Positions 1 to 8,025 of a stretch of DNA of 64,000 nt are shown here, in pieces; the stretch's first letter is position 1, and each line of letters opens with the position of its first letter. The DNA is from Marinobacterium jannaschii DSM 6295 (GTDB lineage Bacteria; Pseudomonadota; Gammaproteobacteria; Pseudomonadales; Balneatricaceae), in contig NZ_JHVJ01000005.1 of the NCBI RefSeq assembly GCF_000620085.1, positions 62,001 to 126,000 on the forward strand, read 5' to 3'. The notes beneath the pieces were generated by a model. The model made no database searches and had not been told where the DNA came from. It saw only the letters and a program-made list of their open reading frames with translations. The position numbers and the translations under genes are program-made.

Positions 1-179
1 GTGAAAAGGCCAACCAGGCCTGCTACAGCGCACTGCAGATGCTGGGGGGCTATGGCTACATGCGCGAATACCCACTGGAGCGCATGAGCCGGGATGTACG
101 TATCACGTCGATCTATGAAGGCACCAGCGAGGTGCAGCGGATTGTCATCGCCCGTGAGATCTTGAAACAGCTGGCCTGA
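1..179 (+). CDS. Acyl-CoA dehydrogenase, C-terminal fragment (cut by window edge)
   Basis: The reading frame is open from base 3 and stops with TGA at 177-179, giving the last 58 residues of an acyl-CoA dehydrogenase. It carries the family's C-terminal signature: an LGGYGY segment, then [17 protein letters not shown], which contributes to FAD and tetramer contacts in this flavoprotein family. The enzyme introduces the 2,3-double bond into an acyl-CoA. The acyl-CoA synthetase that follows 93 bases later on the same strand suggests one catabolic operon for a short or branched acid. Substrate cannot be assigned because the N-terminal and active-site regions lie outside the window. Confidence 0.9.
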   Translation, partial: EKANQACYSALQMLGGYGYMREYPLERMSRDVRITSIYEGTSEVQRIVIAREILKQLA

Positions 180-272
180 TTCAGTCCGGCTGCAGAATTC
201 AACGGTTTGCAACTTAGTGGTCGCGGGAGAGCGGCCAACAATAACGATAAAATACCTAATGAGAGAGCGACC

Positions 273-1928
273 ATGAGTATCGAAAATTACCAGGCTTTCT
301 ATGACGGCTTTACACCGTCACAGATTGAAGATCTTCTGATCGGAAACCTGAATGACGGCTTCAACGTCTGCGAAGAGATCGTTGACCGCTGGGCTGAAGG
401 CGATCGCCTGGCACTGCGCTATGAAGGTGCCGAGCGCGCCGCCAGCGATATGACCTACGCCGAGCTGAAACGCAAATCGGCCCAGTTCGCAAACTTTCTC
501 AAGTCTCAGGGAATCGGCAAAGGCGACCGGGTAGCTGCACTGTTGCCGCGCACGCCGGAGCTGTTGGTTGTTATTATGGGCACCCTGCGTGCCGGTGCGG
601 TTTATCAGCCATTGTTCACCGCTTTTGGTGCTGGCGCTATTGAGTACCGTACCCAGCGTGCCGGTACTACACTGGTCGTGACCGATCCGGCAAACCGCTT
701 CAAGCTGGACGATGTTAAGGGTTGTCCGCCGGTATTGCTGTTCCAGCGTGATAAGGCCGATGCCCGATACGCTGACAATATGGACTTTGAAGCAGAAGTA
801 TTCAGCCAGTCCGATCAGTTTGAACCGGTGAAAATCGGTGCTGAAGACCCGTTCCTGCAGATGTTCACTTCAGGCACCGTCGGCAAGGCCAAAGGGGTAT
901 CTGTGCCTGCCAAAGCATTGCTCTCCTTCTATGTCTATATGCGCTTTGCCATCGGCCTGCGACCGGAAGATACCTACTGGAACGTTGCCGATCCGGGGTG
1001 GGCTTACGGTCTCTACTATGCCGTAGTCGGCCCGTTGCTGATGGGTAACGGCACTCACTTCTGTGAGCATGGTTTCACCCCTGAAAGCACCTATGAGATG
1101 TTGCGCAAATACAAGATCACTAATCTGGCAGCAGCTCCGACGGCGTATCGCCTGCTGATGGCAAATGATGACCTCCTGTCTGAGGAGGATTGCTTTGATC
1201 TTCGGGTTGCCAGCAGTGCCGGTGAGCCGCTGAACCCCGAAGTCATCGGCTGGGTTGATCGTCGCCTGGGGTGTCCGGTGATGGACCATTACGGACAGAC
1301 TGAAACCGGAATGACGGCCTGTAACCACCACGATCTGGAACAGTCAGTGGTACGAGTCGGTTCCATGGGCTTCTCTATGCCAGGCCACCGGGTCGTGGCA
1401 CTGAACGGTGACTACGAAGAGATCGGTGAAGGCGAAGTTGGCCAGCTGGCTGTCGATGTCGAAAATTCACCGCTGTTCTTCTTCCAGGGATATACCTGGG
1501 GCGAGAAGAATCCGTTCCACGGCAAATACTACCTGACCGGTGACGTTGTGGTCAGTCATGGCGACGGTGGTTACTCCTTCAATGGTCGTGACGATGACAT
1601 CATCACGACGGCGGGCTACCGCGTAGGGCCTGCCGATGTTGAGAGTACACTGCTTGAGCATGAGGCGGTGGCTGAATCAGGCGTAGTGGCCAAGCCGGAC
1701 GAAAAGCGCGGTTCGATCATCAAGGCGTTTGTGGTTATCAAACCGCCGTTTGAGCCGACAGAAGAACTGTCTGACCAGCTTAAACAGTTTGTTCGCAGTC
1801 GACTGTCCACTCATGCCTTCCCACGTGAGATTGAGTTTGTAGATGATCTGCCAAAAACACCCAGCGGTAAGATACAGCGCTTTATTCTGCGTAACCAGGC
1901 ACGCGAAGAAAGCGAAGTAACCAGCTGA
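273..1928 (+). CDS. AMP-dependent acyl-CoA synthetase (acetyl-CoA synthetase-like)
   Basis: A 551-residue ANL-superfamily enzyme expected to activate a carboxylic acid to its CoA thioester through an acyl-adenylate. Visible motifs are the phosphate-binding loop MFTSGTVGKAKGV near residue 215, DHYGQTETG near 365, YLTGDVV near 430, the hinge GRDDDIITTAGYRVGP near 455 and the C-terminal catalytic lysine in PKTPSGKIQR near 530. The layout resembles medium-chain or acetyl-type synthetases. I chose the ATG at 273 because it follows a purine-rich stretch (GAGAGAGCGA); the frame extends upstream to a TTG at 207 with unconvincing residues. It directly follows an acyl-CoA dehydrogenase, so the two probably share a pathway. 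The acid used is not evident. Confidence 0.9.
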   Translation: MSIENYQAFYDGFTPSQIEDLLIGNLNDGFNVCEEIVDRWAEGDRLALRYEGAERAASDMTYAELKRKSAQFANFLKSQGIGKGDRVAALLPRTPELLVVIMGTLRAGAVYQPLFTAFGAGAIEYRTQRAGTTLVVTDPANRFKLDDVKGCPPVLLFQRDKADARYADNMDFEAEVFSQSDQFEPVKIGAEDPFLQMFTSGTVGKAKGVSVPAKALLSFYVYMRFAIGLRPEDTYWNVADPGWAYGLYYAVVGPLLMGNGTHFCEHGFTPESTYEMLRKYKITNLAAAPTAYRLLMANDDLLSEEDCFDLRVASSAGEPLNPEVIGWVDRRLGCPVMDHYGQTETGMTACNHHDLEQSVVRVGSMGFSMPGHRVVALNGDYEEIGEGEVGQLAVDVENSPLFFFQGYTWGEKNPFHGKYYLTGDVVVSHGDGGYSFNGRDDDIITTAGYRVGPADVESTLLEHEAVAESGVVAKPDEKRGSIIKAFVVIKPPFEPTEELSDQLKQFVRSRLSTHAFPREIEFVDDLPKTPSGKIQRFILRNQAREESEVTS

Positions 1929-2000
1929 AATAAATGACTAAAGGCCCGGAATCGGGCCTGTTCATCGGGTGCTCTGCATTCGTGATTGAGATCGTGTTTT

Positions 2001-2028
2001 CCGGGAGTCTAGTGCTCCCGGTTTTTTT
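2001..2028 (+). terminator. Rho-independent terminator after the acyl-CoA synthetase
   Basis: The arms CCGGGAG (2001-2007) and CTCCCGG (2015-2021) are followed by seven T residues. A second GC-rich hairpin without a T tract lies just upstream at 1942-1959. Together they end the acyl-CoA dehydrogenase/synthetase transcript. The remaining spacer to 2197 holds nothing I recognise. Confidence 0.85.
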
Positions 2029-2197
2029 GTCAGAGGGCCGGTCGCGGTGCGTTGAGCGCGTGCGCCGGAGAGATATACCGGAAGGTCCGTCGGACAGTAC
2101 TGTCCGGCAAGATACATCTAAACCTCTGCACCTGGCAGAACTCAGACGATTGCCCTTATTCCCTTAATCCGGAGATAGGGCATATTGGAGGTGGCTT

Positions 2198-2611
2198 TTG
2201 GATCTGAAAACGCTCAATAAGTTTTTACAGGAACATTTCCCTCAGGGTGATCAGTACGGAGTCCTCGAATCTGTCGAGGATGGCAGCGCTGAAATGCGGC
2301 TTCCGGTTGATGACCAGCATCTGAGGCCTGGCGGCACTGTTTCGGGGCCCGCGATGATGGGACTGGCGGACGTGGCTATGTATGCGGCCCTGCTGACGCG
2401 AATAGGGCCTGTGGCGCTGGCGGTTACCACCAGCCTGAATATTAATTTTCTGCGCAAGCCCAGCCCGGAGGCGGATCTTATCGCCACGGCACGGCTCCTG
2501 AAATGCGGCAAGCGGCTGGCGGTCGGGGAGGTCTATCTTAGCAGTGCAGGGGAGGAGGAGATTGTCGCCCACGCAACCCTGACCTATTCAATACCGGATA
2601 ACCGAGGCTGA
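2198..2611 (+). CDS. PaaI-type hotdog-fold thioesterase
   Basis: A 137-residue protein of the hotdog-fold acyl-CoA thioesterase family (PaaI/YbgC-like), which hydrolyses acyl- or aryl-CoA esters. The helix segment GGTVSGPAMMGLADVAMYAALL (residues 46-67) matches the conserved 'hot dog' helix with its aspartate and preceding glycines. Length is typical. The start is a TTG at 2198, supported by a strong ribosome binding site GGAGGTGG at 2187-2194; there is no ATG near the homologous N-terminus. It is 18 bases before an alpha/beta hydrolase on the same strand, so the two are probably co-transcribed. Substrate is unknown. Confidence 0.85.
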   Translation: MDLKTLNKFLQEHFPQGDQYGVLESVEDGSAEMRLPVDDQHLRPGGTVSGPAMMGLADVAMYAALLTRIGPVALAVTTSLNINFLRKPSPEADLIATARLLKCGKRLAVGEVYLSSAGEEEIVAHATLTYSIPDNRG

Positions 2612-2629
2612 GTAAGAGGAGAAGTCTGG

Positions 2630-3433
2630 ATGCAATGGAGTGAACATTATCAGATGATGCCGAACGGTGTCCGTTTGCACTACCGTTACGGCAAGCATCC
2701 CTGCCCGGGCAGTGATACCGTGCTGGTTTTCCTGCATGAAGCTCTGGGTTGTATAGCGATGTGGAAGCAGTATCCCCAACAACTTGCCCGGTTGACCGGA
2801 TGCGATGTGCTGATATACGAGCGATACGGCTATGGTGGCTCAACAGCGCTGCAAGAGGCGCGTAAAGACAACTACCTGGTGGTGGAGGGCGAGTATTATC
2901 TGCCGCAGCTACTGAAGCAACAGCAGCTTGAAAAAGTGATTCTTATCGGTCACAGCGATGGGGGATCGGTTGCACTGGTGGGGGCCGCCACAAGCCCGTC
3001 TGTCGTTGGTATTGTCACCGAAGCGGCACACGCTTACGTGGATGATATGACGCTGGAGGGGATTCGGGCCGCCAAAGAGTTATATCGCCGGACTGACCTG
3101 CATAGCAGGCTGGAGAGGTATCATGGCGAACGCACTGGGCAGCTGTTTGATGCATGGTGTGATACCTGGATGAGGGATAGCTTCCAGCAGGATCTGCAAT
3201 TGGGACGCTGGTTAAGGGAGATCAGCTGTCCCGCCCTGATCATGCAGGGCGAGGACGATCAGTACGGTGAATCCCGACAGGTTGACTATATCTGTCAGGC
3301 GATCGGCGCAGCAGCCGAGCCCTGCATGCTTAAAGACTGCGGCCATATTCCGCACTTCGAGGCGGCTGAACAGTGTCTGACCCATACGGCAGACTTTGTG
3401 ACCCGACTGATTAAATCGCCGCAGCCTGCCTGA
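2630..3433 (+). CDS. Alpha/beta-fold hydrolase
   Basis: A 267-residue alpha/beta hydrolase. The oxyanion segment LHEALG is near residue 35, the nucleophile elbow GHSDGG near 106 supplies the catalytic serine, and a late histidine in CGHIPHFE near 245 completes the triad, with an aspartate in GEDDQYG near 210. The start has a good site (GAGGAGAAG) and lies 18 bases after the thioesterase gene. Its last 23 bases overlap the end of the convergent response-regulator gene. It probably hydrolyses a carboxylic ester or thioester; the substrate is not visible. Confidence 0.88.
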   Translation: MQWSEHYQMMPNGVRLHYRYGKHPCPGSDTVLVFLHEALGCIAMWKQYPQQLARLTGCDVLIYERYGYGGSTALQEARKDNYLVVEGEYYLPQLLKQQQLEKVILIGHSDGGSVALVGAATSPSVVGIVTEAAHAYVDDMTLEGIRAAKELYRRTDLHSRLERYHGERTGQLFDAWCDTWMRDSFQQDLQLGRWLREISCPALIMQGEDDQYGESRQVDYICQAIGAAAEPCMLKDCGHIPHFEAAEQCLTHTADFVTRLIKSPQPA

Positions 3434-4016
3434 CCAGTTCTGGCAGGCTGTCCGCCTGCATCTTGCTCATAACACGGGAACGGTGCACTTCCACCGTTTT
3501 CGGGCTGATACCCAGTTCTTCGGCGATTTCACGATTCGCTTTGCCTTTAACGACCAGCTCCATCACTTCTTTTTCGCGGCGGCTGAGGTTCGCGTAACGT
3601 TCCTTGATGGCGTTGTGGCTTTCCAGGTCCTGCTGCTGAGAACATGCCGTTTGCAAGGCCTGTTCAACCAGGCGAAGCAGGACATTGTCATCGAATGGCT
3701 TTTCGATAAAGTCCAGCGCACCATTCTTAATCGCCGTGACGGCCATTGGGATATCGCCATGGCCGGAGATAACAACCAGCGGAATCTTCATTCCCCTGTC
3801 GATCAGGATCTGCTGCAGGGCCAGGCCATTGATTTCAGGCATACGCACGTCCAGCAACATGCAGCCCAGCTCATCGTTATATTGGTCAAGAAACTGTTGG
3901 GCCGAAGAATAAGCGACAACCTGATGATTGGCGGATTCCAGTAACCACTGCATTGAGTCGCGAAAGTCATCATCGTCGTCGACGATAAATACGGTGGCCT
4001 GTTTTGTATCGAACAT
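3411..4016 (-). CDS. FixJ-family response regulator
   Basis: A two-component response regulator of about 201 residues with an N-terminal receiver and a C-terminal LuxR-type helix-turn-helix. The receiver shows the acidic cluster VDDDDDF, the phosphoacceptor aspartate in LLDVRMPE near residue 58, SGHGD and the conserved lysine in EKPF. The output domain reads LSRREKEVMELVVKG followed by GISPKTVEVHRSRVM. Its ATG overlaps the kinase stop codon in a TGATG arrangement, and a GTG three bases upstream is an alternative start, so the two genes are translationally coupled. Likely targets are the neighbouring acyl-CoA genes, which is inference from position only. Confidence 0.92.
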   Translation of the reverse strand: MFDTKQATVFIVDDDDDFRDSMQWLLESANHQVVAYSSAQQFLDQYNDELGCMLLDVRMPEINGLALQQILIDRGMKIPLVVISGHGDIPMAVTAIKNGALDFIEKPFDDNVLLRLVEQALQTACSQQQDLESHNAIKERYANLSRREKEVMELVVKGKANREIAEELGISPKTVEVHRSRVMSKMQADSLPELVRQAAAI

Positions 4017-5533
4017 CACTTATCCTTTAACGGCAATTTACAATGGAATCGGGTGCCGGCCTTGCCATCGCTTTCGACCCAAAGCTGTCCGCCGTGGGTT
4101 TCGATGATAGTCCGGGATATCGAAAGCCCCATCCCCAATCCGGAAGACTTCGAAGTATAAAAGGGCTCAAAAAGTTGCGCCAATGCGTCGGCGGAGACCC
4201 CTTTGGCTTCATCCTCTACACAGATATGGATATAGGTTCCGTTTTTCTGGGTGCTGATAATAACGGGTCTGCTGGTCGCCTCACAATCGCTATATGCTTC
4301 GATCGCGTTGCGCATCAGATTCAGAAGAACCTGTTCTATTTGGATTTTATCCGCCAGCAGGTAAGTATCCTCATCATCGAGCACGAACTGAAACTCAATA
4401 TCGTGATCGGCGGCTTCCTGATTAAGAAACTTACTCACCTCGATACAGGCGTCGTTTACCGAGAAGGAGAGGCGCTGGTATTCGGTTTTGCGCACGAAGC
4501 TGCGCATCCGTTTAATAATTTCAGCAGCGCGCTTCGCCTGTTTGGTAATCAGCTCCATCGAGCGTTTCACCGTGCCTATATCGTCCGGATTATCCTCCAG
4601 ACGTCGGGCGGTGCCGTGACAATAGTTGAGGATGGCTGCCAGGGGCTGGTTAACTTCATGTGCCAGCCCGGTTGCCATCTCGCCCACTGATAACAGCCGT
4701 GACATATGGGCCATTTCCAGCTGATGACGCTTGGCTTCCTGCTCTGCTTTCTTGCGCAGGGTGATATCACGGCCAATGATGGAGTAATACTCCACCCGCA
4801 TATTTTCGGCCCGGTTGCGGTGGGCGATGATCTCCCGCACCTCTGCGACCCGCCCGTTTTCAGGTGGTTTCATGGTGATGCTGCCATACCAGACACCATG
4901 CAGTGAGGCGTGTTCCAACGCGCTTTTTACCAGCGTGCCGTAAATATCGCTCTCAAACAGCTGGTCGAGATAAAACACAGACGGCTTATTCTCCTCAGCC
5001 CCCAGGGTTCGGTAGCAGGATTCATTCAGGTAGGTAATTTTTCGTGAAGCTTCATTGCAGAACATGATCATGTCCGTAGATGCCTCGACGACCCGTGCCA
5101 GCCGCTTGATTTCCTGCTGTGCCTCGACCCGTTCGGTAACATCGCGCGAGACGCAGATGATTTCCTGTGGGTATCCGTCCTTATCCCGAATCGTCCGGCT
5201 GGTGGTCTCCAGCCAGATATAGTGTCCCTTTCGGTGTTTGTAACGGTAGACATTGGTGTAGATGCCACTGCGGTAGCGCACGGACTCCGCACGCTTCAGC
5301 AGGTTATCTGCATCTTCGGGATGAAAAAGATCGTAGCCGGAGGTGCCGATAATCTGTTCCGGGGTGTAGCCGATAACTTTTTCAATCGCCGGATTAACGT
5401 CTATAAATGTCCACTCGTGAGTCGGAGTGTGGCGCGATATAAGGTCGGTCGACTGTTCTGCCAGCAGACGGTAACGCTCAGCCTCTGCCTGGCAGTCTGC
5501 AAGGGCCTGGTTGAGTTGCTCTAGGTTGCTCAT
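4016..5533 (-). CDS. Soluble PAS-PAS sensor histidine kinase (FixL-like)
   Basis: A 505-residue histidine kinase without predicted membrane segments. Two PAS domains lie at about residues 22-137 and 145-260, followed by HisKA with the phosphoacceptor histidine 292 in GLAHEVNQPL and a HATPase_c domain with NLMRNAIEA (N box) and SSGLGMGLSISR (G boxes). The architecture resembles FixL/StyS-type cytoplasmic kinases, but I cannot see a clear haem-ligand signature. The start at 5533 is chosen because the first PAS domain begins soon after; the frame continues upstream to 5680 with non-family residues that overlap the divergent promoter. It is paired with the FixJ-like regulator downstream and is divergent from an acyl-CoA synthetase that it may control. 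Confidence 0.9.
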   Translation of the reverse strand: MSNLEQLNQALADCQAEAERYRLLAEQSTDLISRHTPTHEWTFIDVNPAIEKVIGYTPEQIIGTSGYDLFHPEDADNLLKRAESVRYRSGIYTNVYRYKHRKGHYIWLETTSRTIRDKDGYPQEIICVSRDVTERVEAQQEIKRLARVVEASTDMIMFCNEASRKITYLNESCYRTLGAEENKPSVFYLDQLFESDIYGTLVKSALEHASLHGVWYGSITMKPPENGRVAEVREIIAHRNRAENMRVEYYSIIGRDITLRKKAEQEAKRHQLEMAHMSRLLSVGEMATGLAHEVNQPLAAILNYCHGTARRLEDNPDDIGTVKRSMELITKQAKRAAEIIKRMRSFVRKTEYQRLSFSVNDACIEVSKFLNQEAADHDIEFQFVLDDEDTYLLADKIQIEQVLLNLMRNAIEAYSDCEATSRPVIISTQKNGTYIHICVEDEAKGVSADALAQLFEPFYTSKSSGLGMGLSISRTIIETHGGQLWVESDGKAGTRFHCKLPLKDK

Positions 5534-5659
5534 TGTCAGCGTCTTCCGTAGTTGCGCGGGGGTATCCCTAAGGGTTTTTATCTTTTTGTATCGCCTATTG
5601 GTATGAGTATAAGCCCGTACAGCAAGGCTGTGAACCGCTGTCTTTGACCTTAGGCTAAC

Positions 5660-5687
5660 TTGATAAGTAAGGGAAAACACGTACTAT
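5660..5687 (+). promoter_or_regulatory. Candidate sigma70 promoter for the acyl-CoA synthetase at 5765
   Basis: TTGATA at 5660-5665 and TACTAT at 5682-5687 are separated by 16 bases, in the divergent region between the sensor kinase and the synthetase. This leaves a leader of about 70 bases. The match to consensus is moderate and there is no independent support. Confidence 0.45.
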
Positions 5688-5764
5688 TGTACTGCGCCTA
5701 TCAGGGCGGATTCCGGTTAACAGGGTTGTGCGAAAGCACCCCACGAAGGAAGGTATAAAAACAA

Positions 5765-7390
5765 ATGAGCAACACTCATAACCCATATGAATACGGACTG
5801 GAGCAGAACGCTGCTAACTATAGCGCCCTGACTCCACTGAGCTTTATTGAACGTGCTGCAGCCGTCTATCCGGAGCACACAGCAGTGGTTCATAACGATG
5901 TACGTCGCAACTGGAAGGAAACCTATGCCCGCGCTCGTAAGCTCGCCTCTGCGCTGGCTCAGCGTGGTATCAGTAAGGGTGACACTGTTGCCGTTATGGC
6001 GCCTAACCTTCCCGAAGTGTTTGAAGCACACTTTGGTGTTCCAATGGCCGGTGGCGTCCTGAATGCAATCAATGTGCGTCTGGATGCAGAAGCAGTTGCC
6101 TTTATTCTGCAGCACGGCGAAGCCAAGGTGCTTATTGTAGATCGTGAGTTTTCTGCTGTCGTAGACAAGGCTGTGAAGATGGTTGCTCACAAGCCGGTTG
6201 TGATCGATATCGATGATCCGTCTTATGAAGGCGGCTCGCTGATCGGTGAGATGGATTATGAAGCCTTCATTGCTGCGGGCGATGCCGAGTATAAGTGGCA
6301 GCCACCGGCGGATGAATGGGAAGCCATCACACTGAACTATACCTCTGGTACCACAGGTAACCCGAAAGGGGTGGTTTACCACCATCGTGGTGCCTACCTC
6401 AATGCGATGAGCAATATTGTCTCCTGGGATATGGGCCAGCATCCGGTCTACCTGTGGACCTTGCCAATGTTCCACTGCAACGGTTGGTGTTTCCCTTGGG
6501 CTATTGCGGCTGCAGCCGGTACCAGTGTCTCCCTGCGTCATGTGCGTGATCAGGATATCTACGACCTGATCCGGACTGAGAAAGTGAATCACTTCTGTGG
6601 TGCGCCGATCATCCTGAACATGCTGAACAACGCCGGCGAAGAGATGAAAGCCAGCATTAACCACAAAGTGAAAGTGATGACCGCAGGCGCAGCGCCACCT
6701 GCTGCAGTAATCCAGGGCATGGAAGAGATGGGCTTTGATGTGACGCATGTCTACGGCCTGACCGAAACATACGGTCCTTCTGTTGTTTGTGCATGGCACG
6801 ATAAATGGGATGAGCAGCCAATCGAAGAGCGCGCCCGCCTTAAGTCCCGCCAGGGTGTCCGCGCACCGATGCTGGAAGGTCTGATGGTTGCCAATCCTAA
6901 AACGCTTGAGCCGGTGCCCCAGGATGGCAAAACCATGGGAGAGATCTTCATGCGTGGCAACCTGGTCATGAAGGGCTACCTGAAAAACCCGAGCACCACG
7001 GATGAAGCTTTCGAAGGTGGCTGGTTCCACTCCGGTGACCTGGCGGTATGGCACGAAGATGGCTACATCGAAATCAAGGACCGCTCCAAGGATATTATTA
7101 TTTCCGGCGGTGAGAACATCTCCAGTATTGAAGTGGAAGACGTGCTCTACCGTCATCCAGAGGTAATGGAAGCGGCGGTCGTTGCCAAGCCGGATGAAAA
7201 GTGGGGCGAAGTGCCTTGTGCTTTCATTAAGTTGAAAGAGGGTTCATCGGTGGCCGAAGCGGATATCGTTAAATTCTGCCGCGATAACATGGCGCATTTT
7301 AAAGCGCCTAAGAAAGTTGTCTTTGGTGATCTGCCGAAAACCTCTACCGGTAAAATCCAGAAGTTTATGCTGCGTCAGCAAACCAGCTAA
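5765..7390 (+). CDS. AMP-dependent acyl-CoA synthetase (medium-chain / DmdB-type group)
   Basis: A 541-residue ANL-family acyl-CoA ligase. It shows LNYTSGTTGNPKGV near residue 195 (phosphate loop), HVYGLTETYGP near 325, WFHSGDLAV near 420, IKDRSKDIIISGGENISS near 438 (hinge) and the catalytic lysine in PKTSTGKIQK near 530. Sequence style matches the bacterial group that holds medium-chain acyl-CoA synthetases and is often labelled 3-methylmercaptopropionate-CoA ligase. The start follows AAGGAAGG and a short spacer. A MaoC hydratase and a DmdC-like dehydrogenase lie just downstream, giving ligase, dehydrogenase and hydratase in one place. The true substrate (fatty acid or methylmercaptopropionate) cannot be told from sequence alone. 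Confidence 0.9.
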   Translation: MSNTHNPYEYGLEQNAANYSALTPLSFIERAAAVYPEHTAVVHNDVRRNWKETYARARKLASALAQRGISKGDTVAVMAPNLPEVFEAHFGVPMAGGVLNAINVRLDAEAVAFILQHGEAKVLIVDREFSAVVDKAVKMVAHKPVVIDIDDPSYEGGSLIGEMDYEAFIAAGDAEYKWQPPADEWEAITLNYTSGTTGNPKGVVYHHRGAYLNAMSNIVSWDMGQHPVYLWTLPMFHCNGWCFPWAIAAAAGTSVSLRHVRDQDIYDLIRTEKVNHFCGAPIILNMLNNAGEEMKASINHKVKVMTAGAAPPAAVIQGMEEMGFDVTHVYGLTETYGPSVVCAWHDKWDEQPIEERARLKSRQGVRAPMLEGLMVANPKTLEPVPQDGKTMGEIFMRGNLVMKGYLKNPSTTDEAFEGGWFHSGDLAVWHEDGYIEIKDRSKDIIISGGENISSIEVEDVLYRHPEVMEAAVVAKPDEKWGEVPCAFIKLKEGSSVAEADIVKFCRDNMAHFKAPKKVVFGDLPKTSTGKIQKFMLRQQTS

Positions 7391-7400
7391 CCTGGAAAAT

Positions 7401-7436
7401 AAAAAACCGCATCTGCTAACAGATGCGGTTTTTTTT
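7401..7436. terminator. Bidirectional Rho-independent terminator between convergent genes
   Basis: The arms CCGCATCT (7407-7414) and AGATGCGG (7421-7428) are flanked by an A run on the left and eight T residues on the right. It can therefore stop both the synthetase transcript and the convergent maoC-like transcript. Confidence 0.9.
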
Positions 7437-7453
7437 GGCTGGCAGGCCTTAAA

Positions 7454-7885
7454 TCAGGCTTCCCGCTTATCAACCATGAATGTTGCAGTACCGGTTGCCA
7501 CCAGTTTCTCACCGACATGAACTTCGGTGGTGGCTTTTACGCGGCGGCGACGTTCGTCGATTTCTGCAATGGTAACTGAGGCTGTTGCGGTATCGCCGAT
7601 ATAGACCGGCGCCTTAAATTTGATCTGCTGGTCGACGTAGATAGCGCCAGGGCCGGGCAGGCGGGTGCCGGCAACGGTTGAGATCAGTGCGGCACTGAAC
7701 ATGCCGTGCACAATACGTTTTTTAAACGGAGTGGTCTGAGCGTATTCTTCGTTGATATGGACAGGGTTATTGTCTCCGGAAACACCGGCAAACATATAAA
7801 CGTCTGCTTCGGAGATTGTTTTAGCGTAGCTTGCGCTCATGCCTACTTCCAGATCTTCAAGATAGTAGCCGTGCAGTTCCTGCAT
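7454..7885 (-). CDS. MaoC-family (R)-enoyl-CoA hydratase
   Basis: A 143-residue single hotdog-fold hydratase of the MaoC/PhaJ family, which adds water to trans-2-enoyl-CoA to give the (R)-3-hydroxyacyl-CoA. The hydratase-2 motif is visible: FAGVSGDNNPVHINEEYA (residues 32-49) contains the catalytic aspartate and histidine, followed by KKRIVHGMFSAALIS. It faces the acyl-CoA synthetase and is divergent from the DmdC-like dehydrogenase, so it could act between them in beta-oxidation or supply monomers for polyhydroxyalkanoate. No PHA synthase is seen in the window. Confidence 0.9.
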   Translation of the reverse strand: MQELHGYYLEDLEVGMSASYAKTISEADVYMFAGVSGDNNPVHINEEYAQTTPFKKRIVHGMFSAALISTVAGTRLPGPGAIYVDQQIKFKAPVYIGDTATASVTIAEIDERRRRVKATTEVHVGEKLVATGTATFMVDKREA

Positions 7886-7938
7886 AGAGATATTCCTCAG
7901 TTAGTAGTGTTGCAACGCAAAAAATTATTTCATGCATC

Positions 7939-7991
7939 TTATCGGAAAGCGATAATCTGTTAGAATAAGGGAAAACCCTAACATACGTTAG
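7939..7991. promoter_or_regulatory. Two inverted repeats in the divergent maoC / dehydrogenase promoter region
   Basis: TTATCG (7939-7944) pairs with CGATAA (7950-7955), and CTAAC (7978-7982) pairs with GTTAG (7987-7991). Both lie between the divergent starts at 7885 and 8026, where an operator for a fatty-acid-type regulator would be expected. The regulator is unknown and the function is inference. Confidence 0.35.
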
Positions 7992-8025
7992 CGGCGAGTA
8001 AAAATATATACGAGGACGATGATCC

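Noticed and set aside
1934-2167. 77-codon frame after the first acyl-CoA synthetase
   Set aside because: It runs through two hairpins including a Rho-independent terminator and has no family resemblance.
5717-7156. 479-codon minus-strand frame opposite the acyl-CoA synthetase
   Set aside because: It is the antisense shadow of a well-supported gene, rich in histidine and cysteine, and matches no family.
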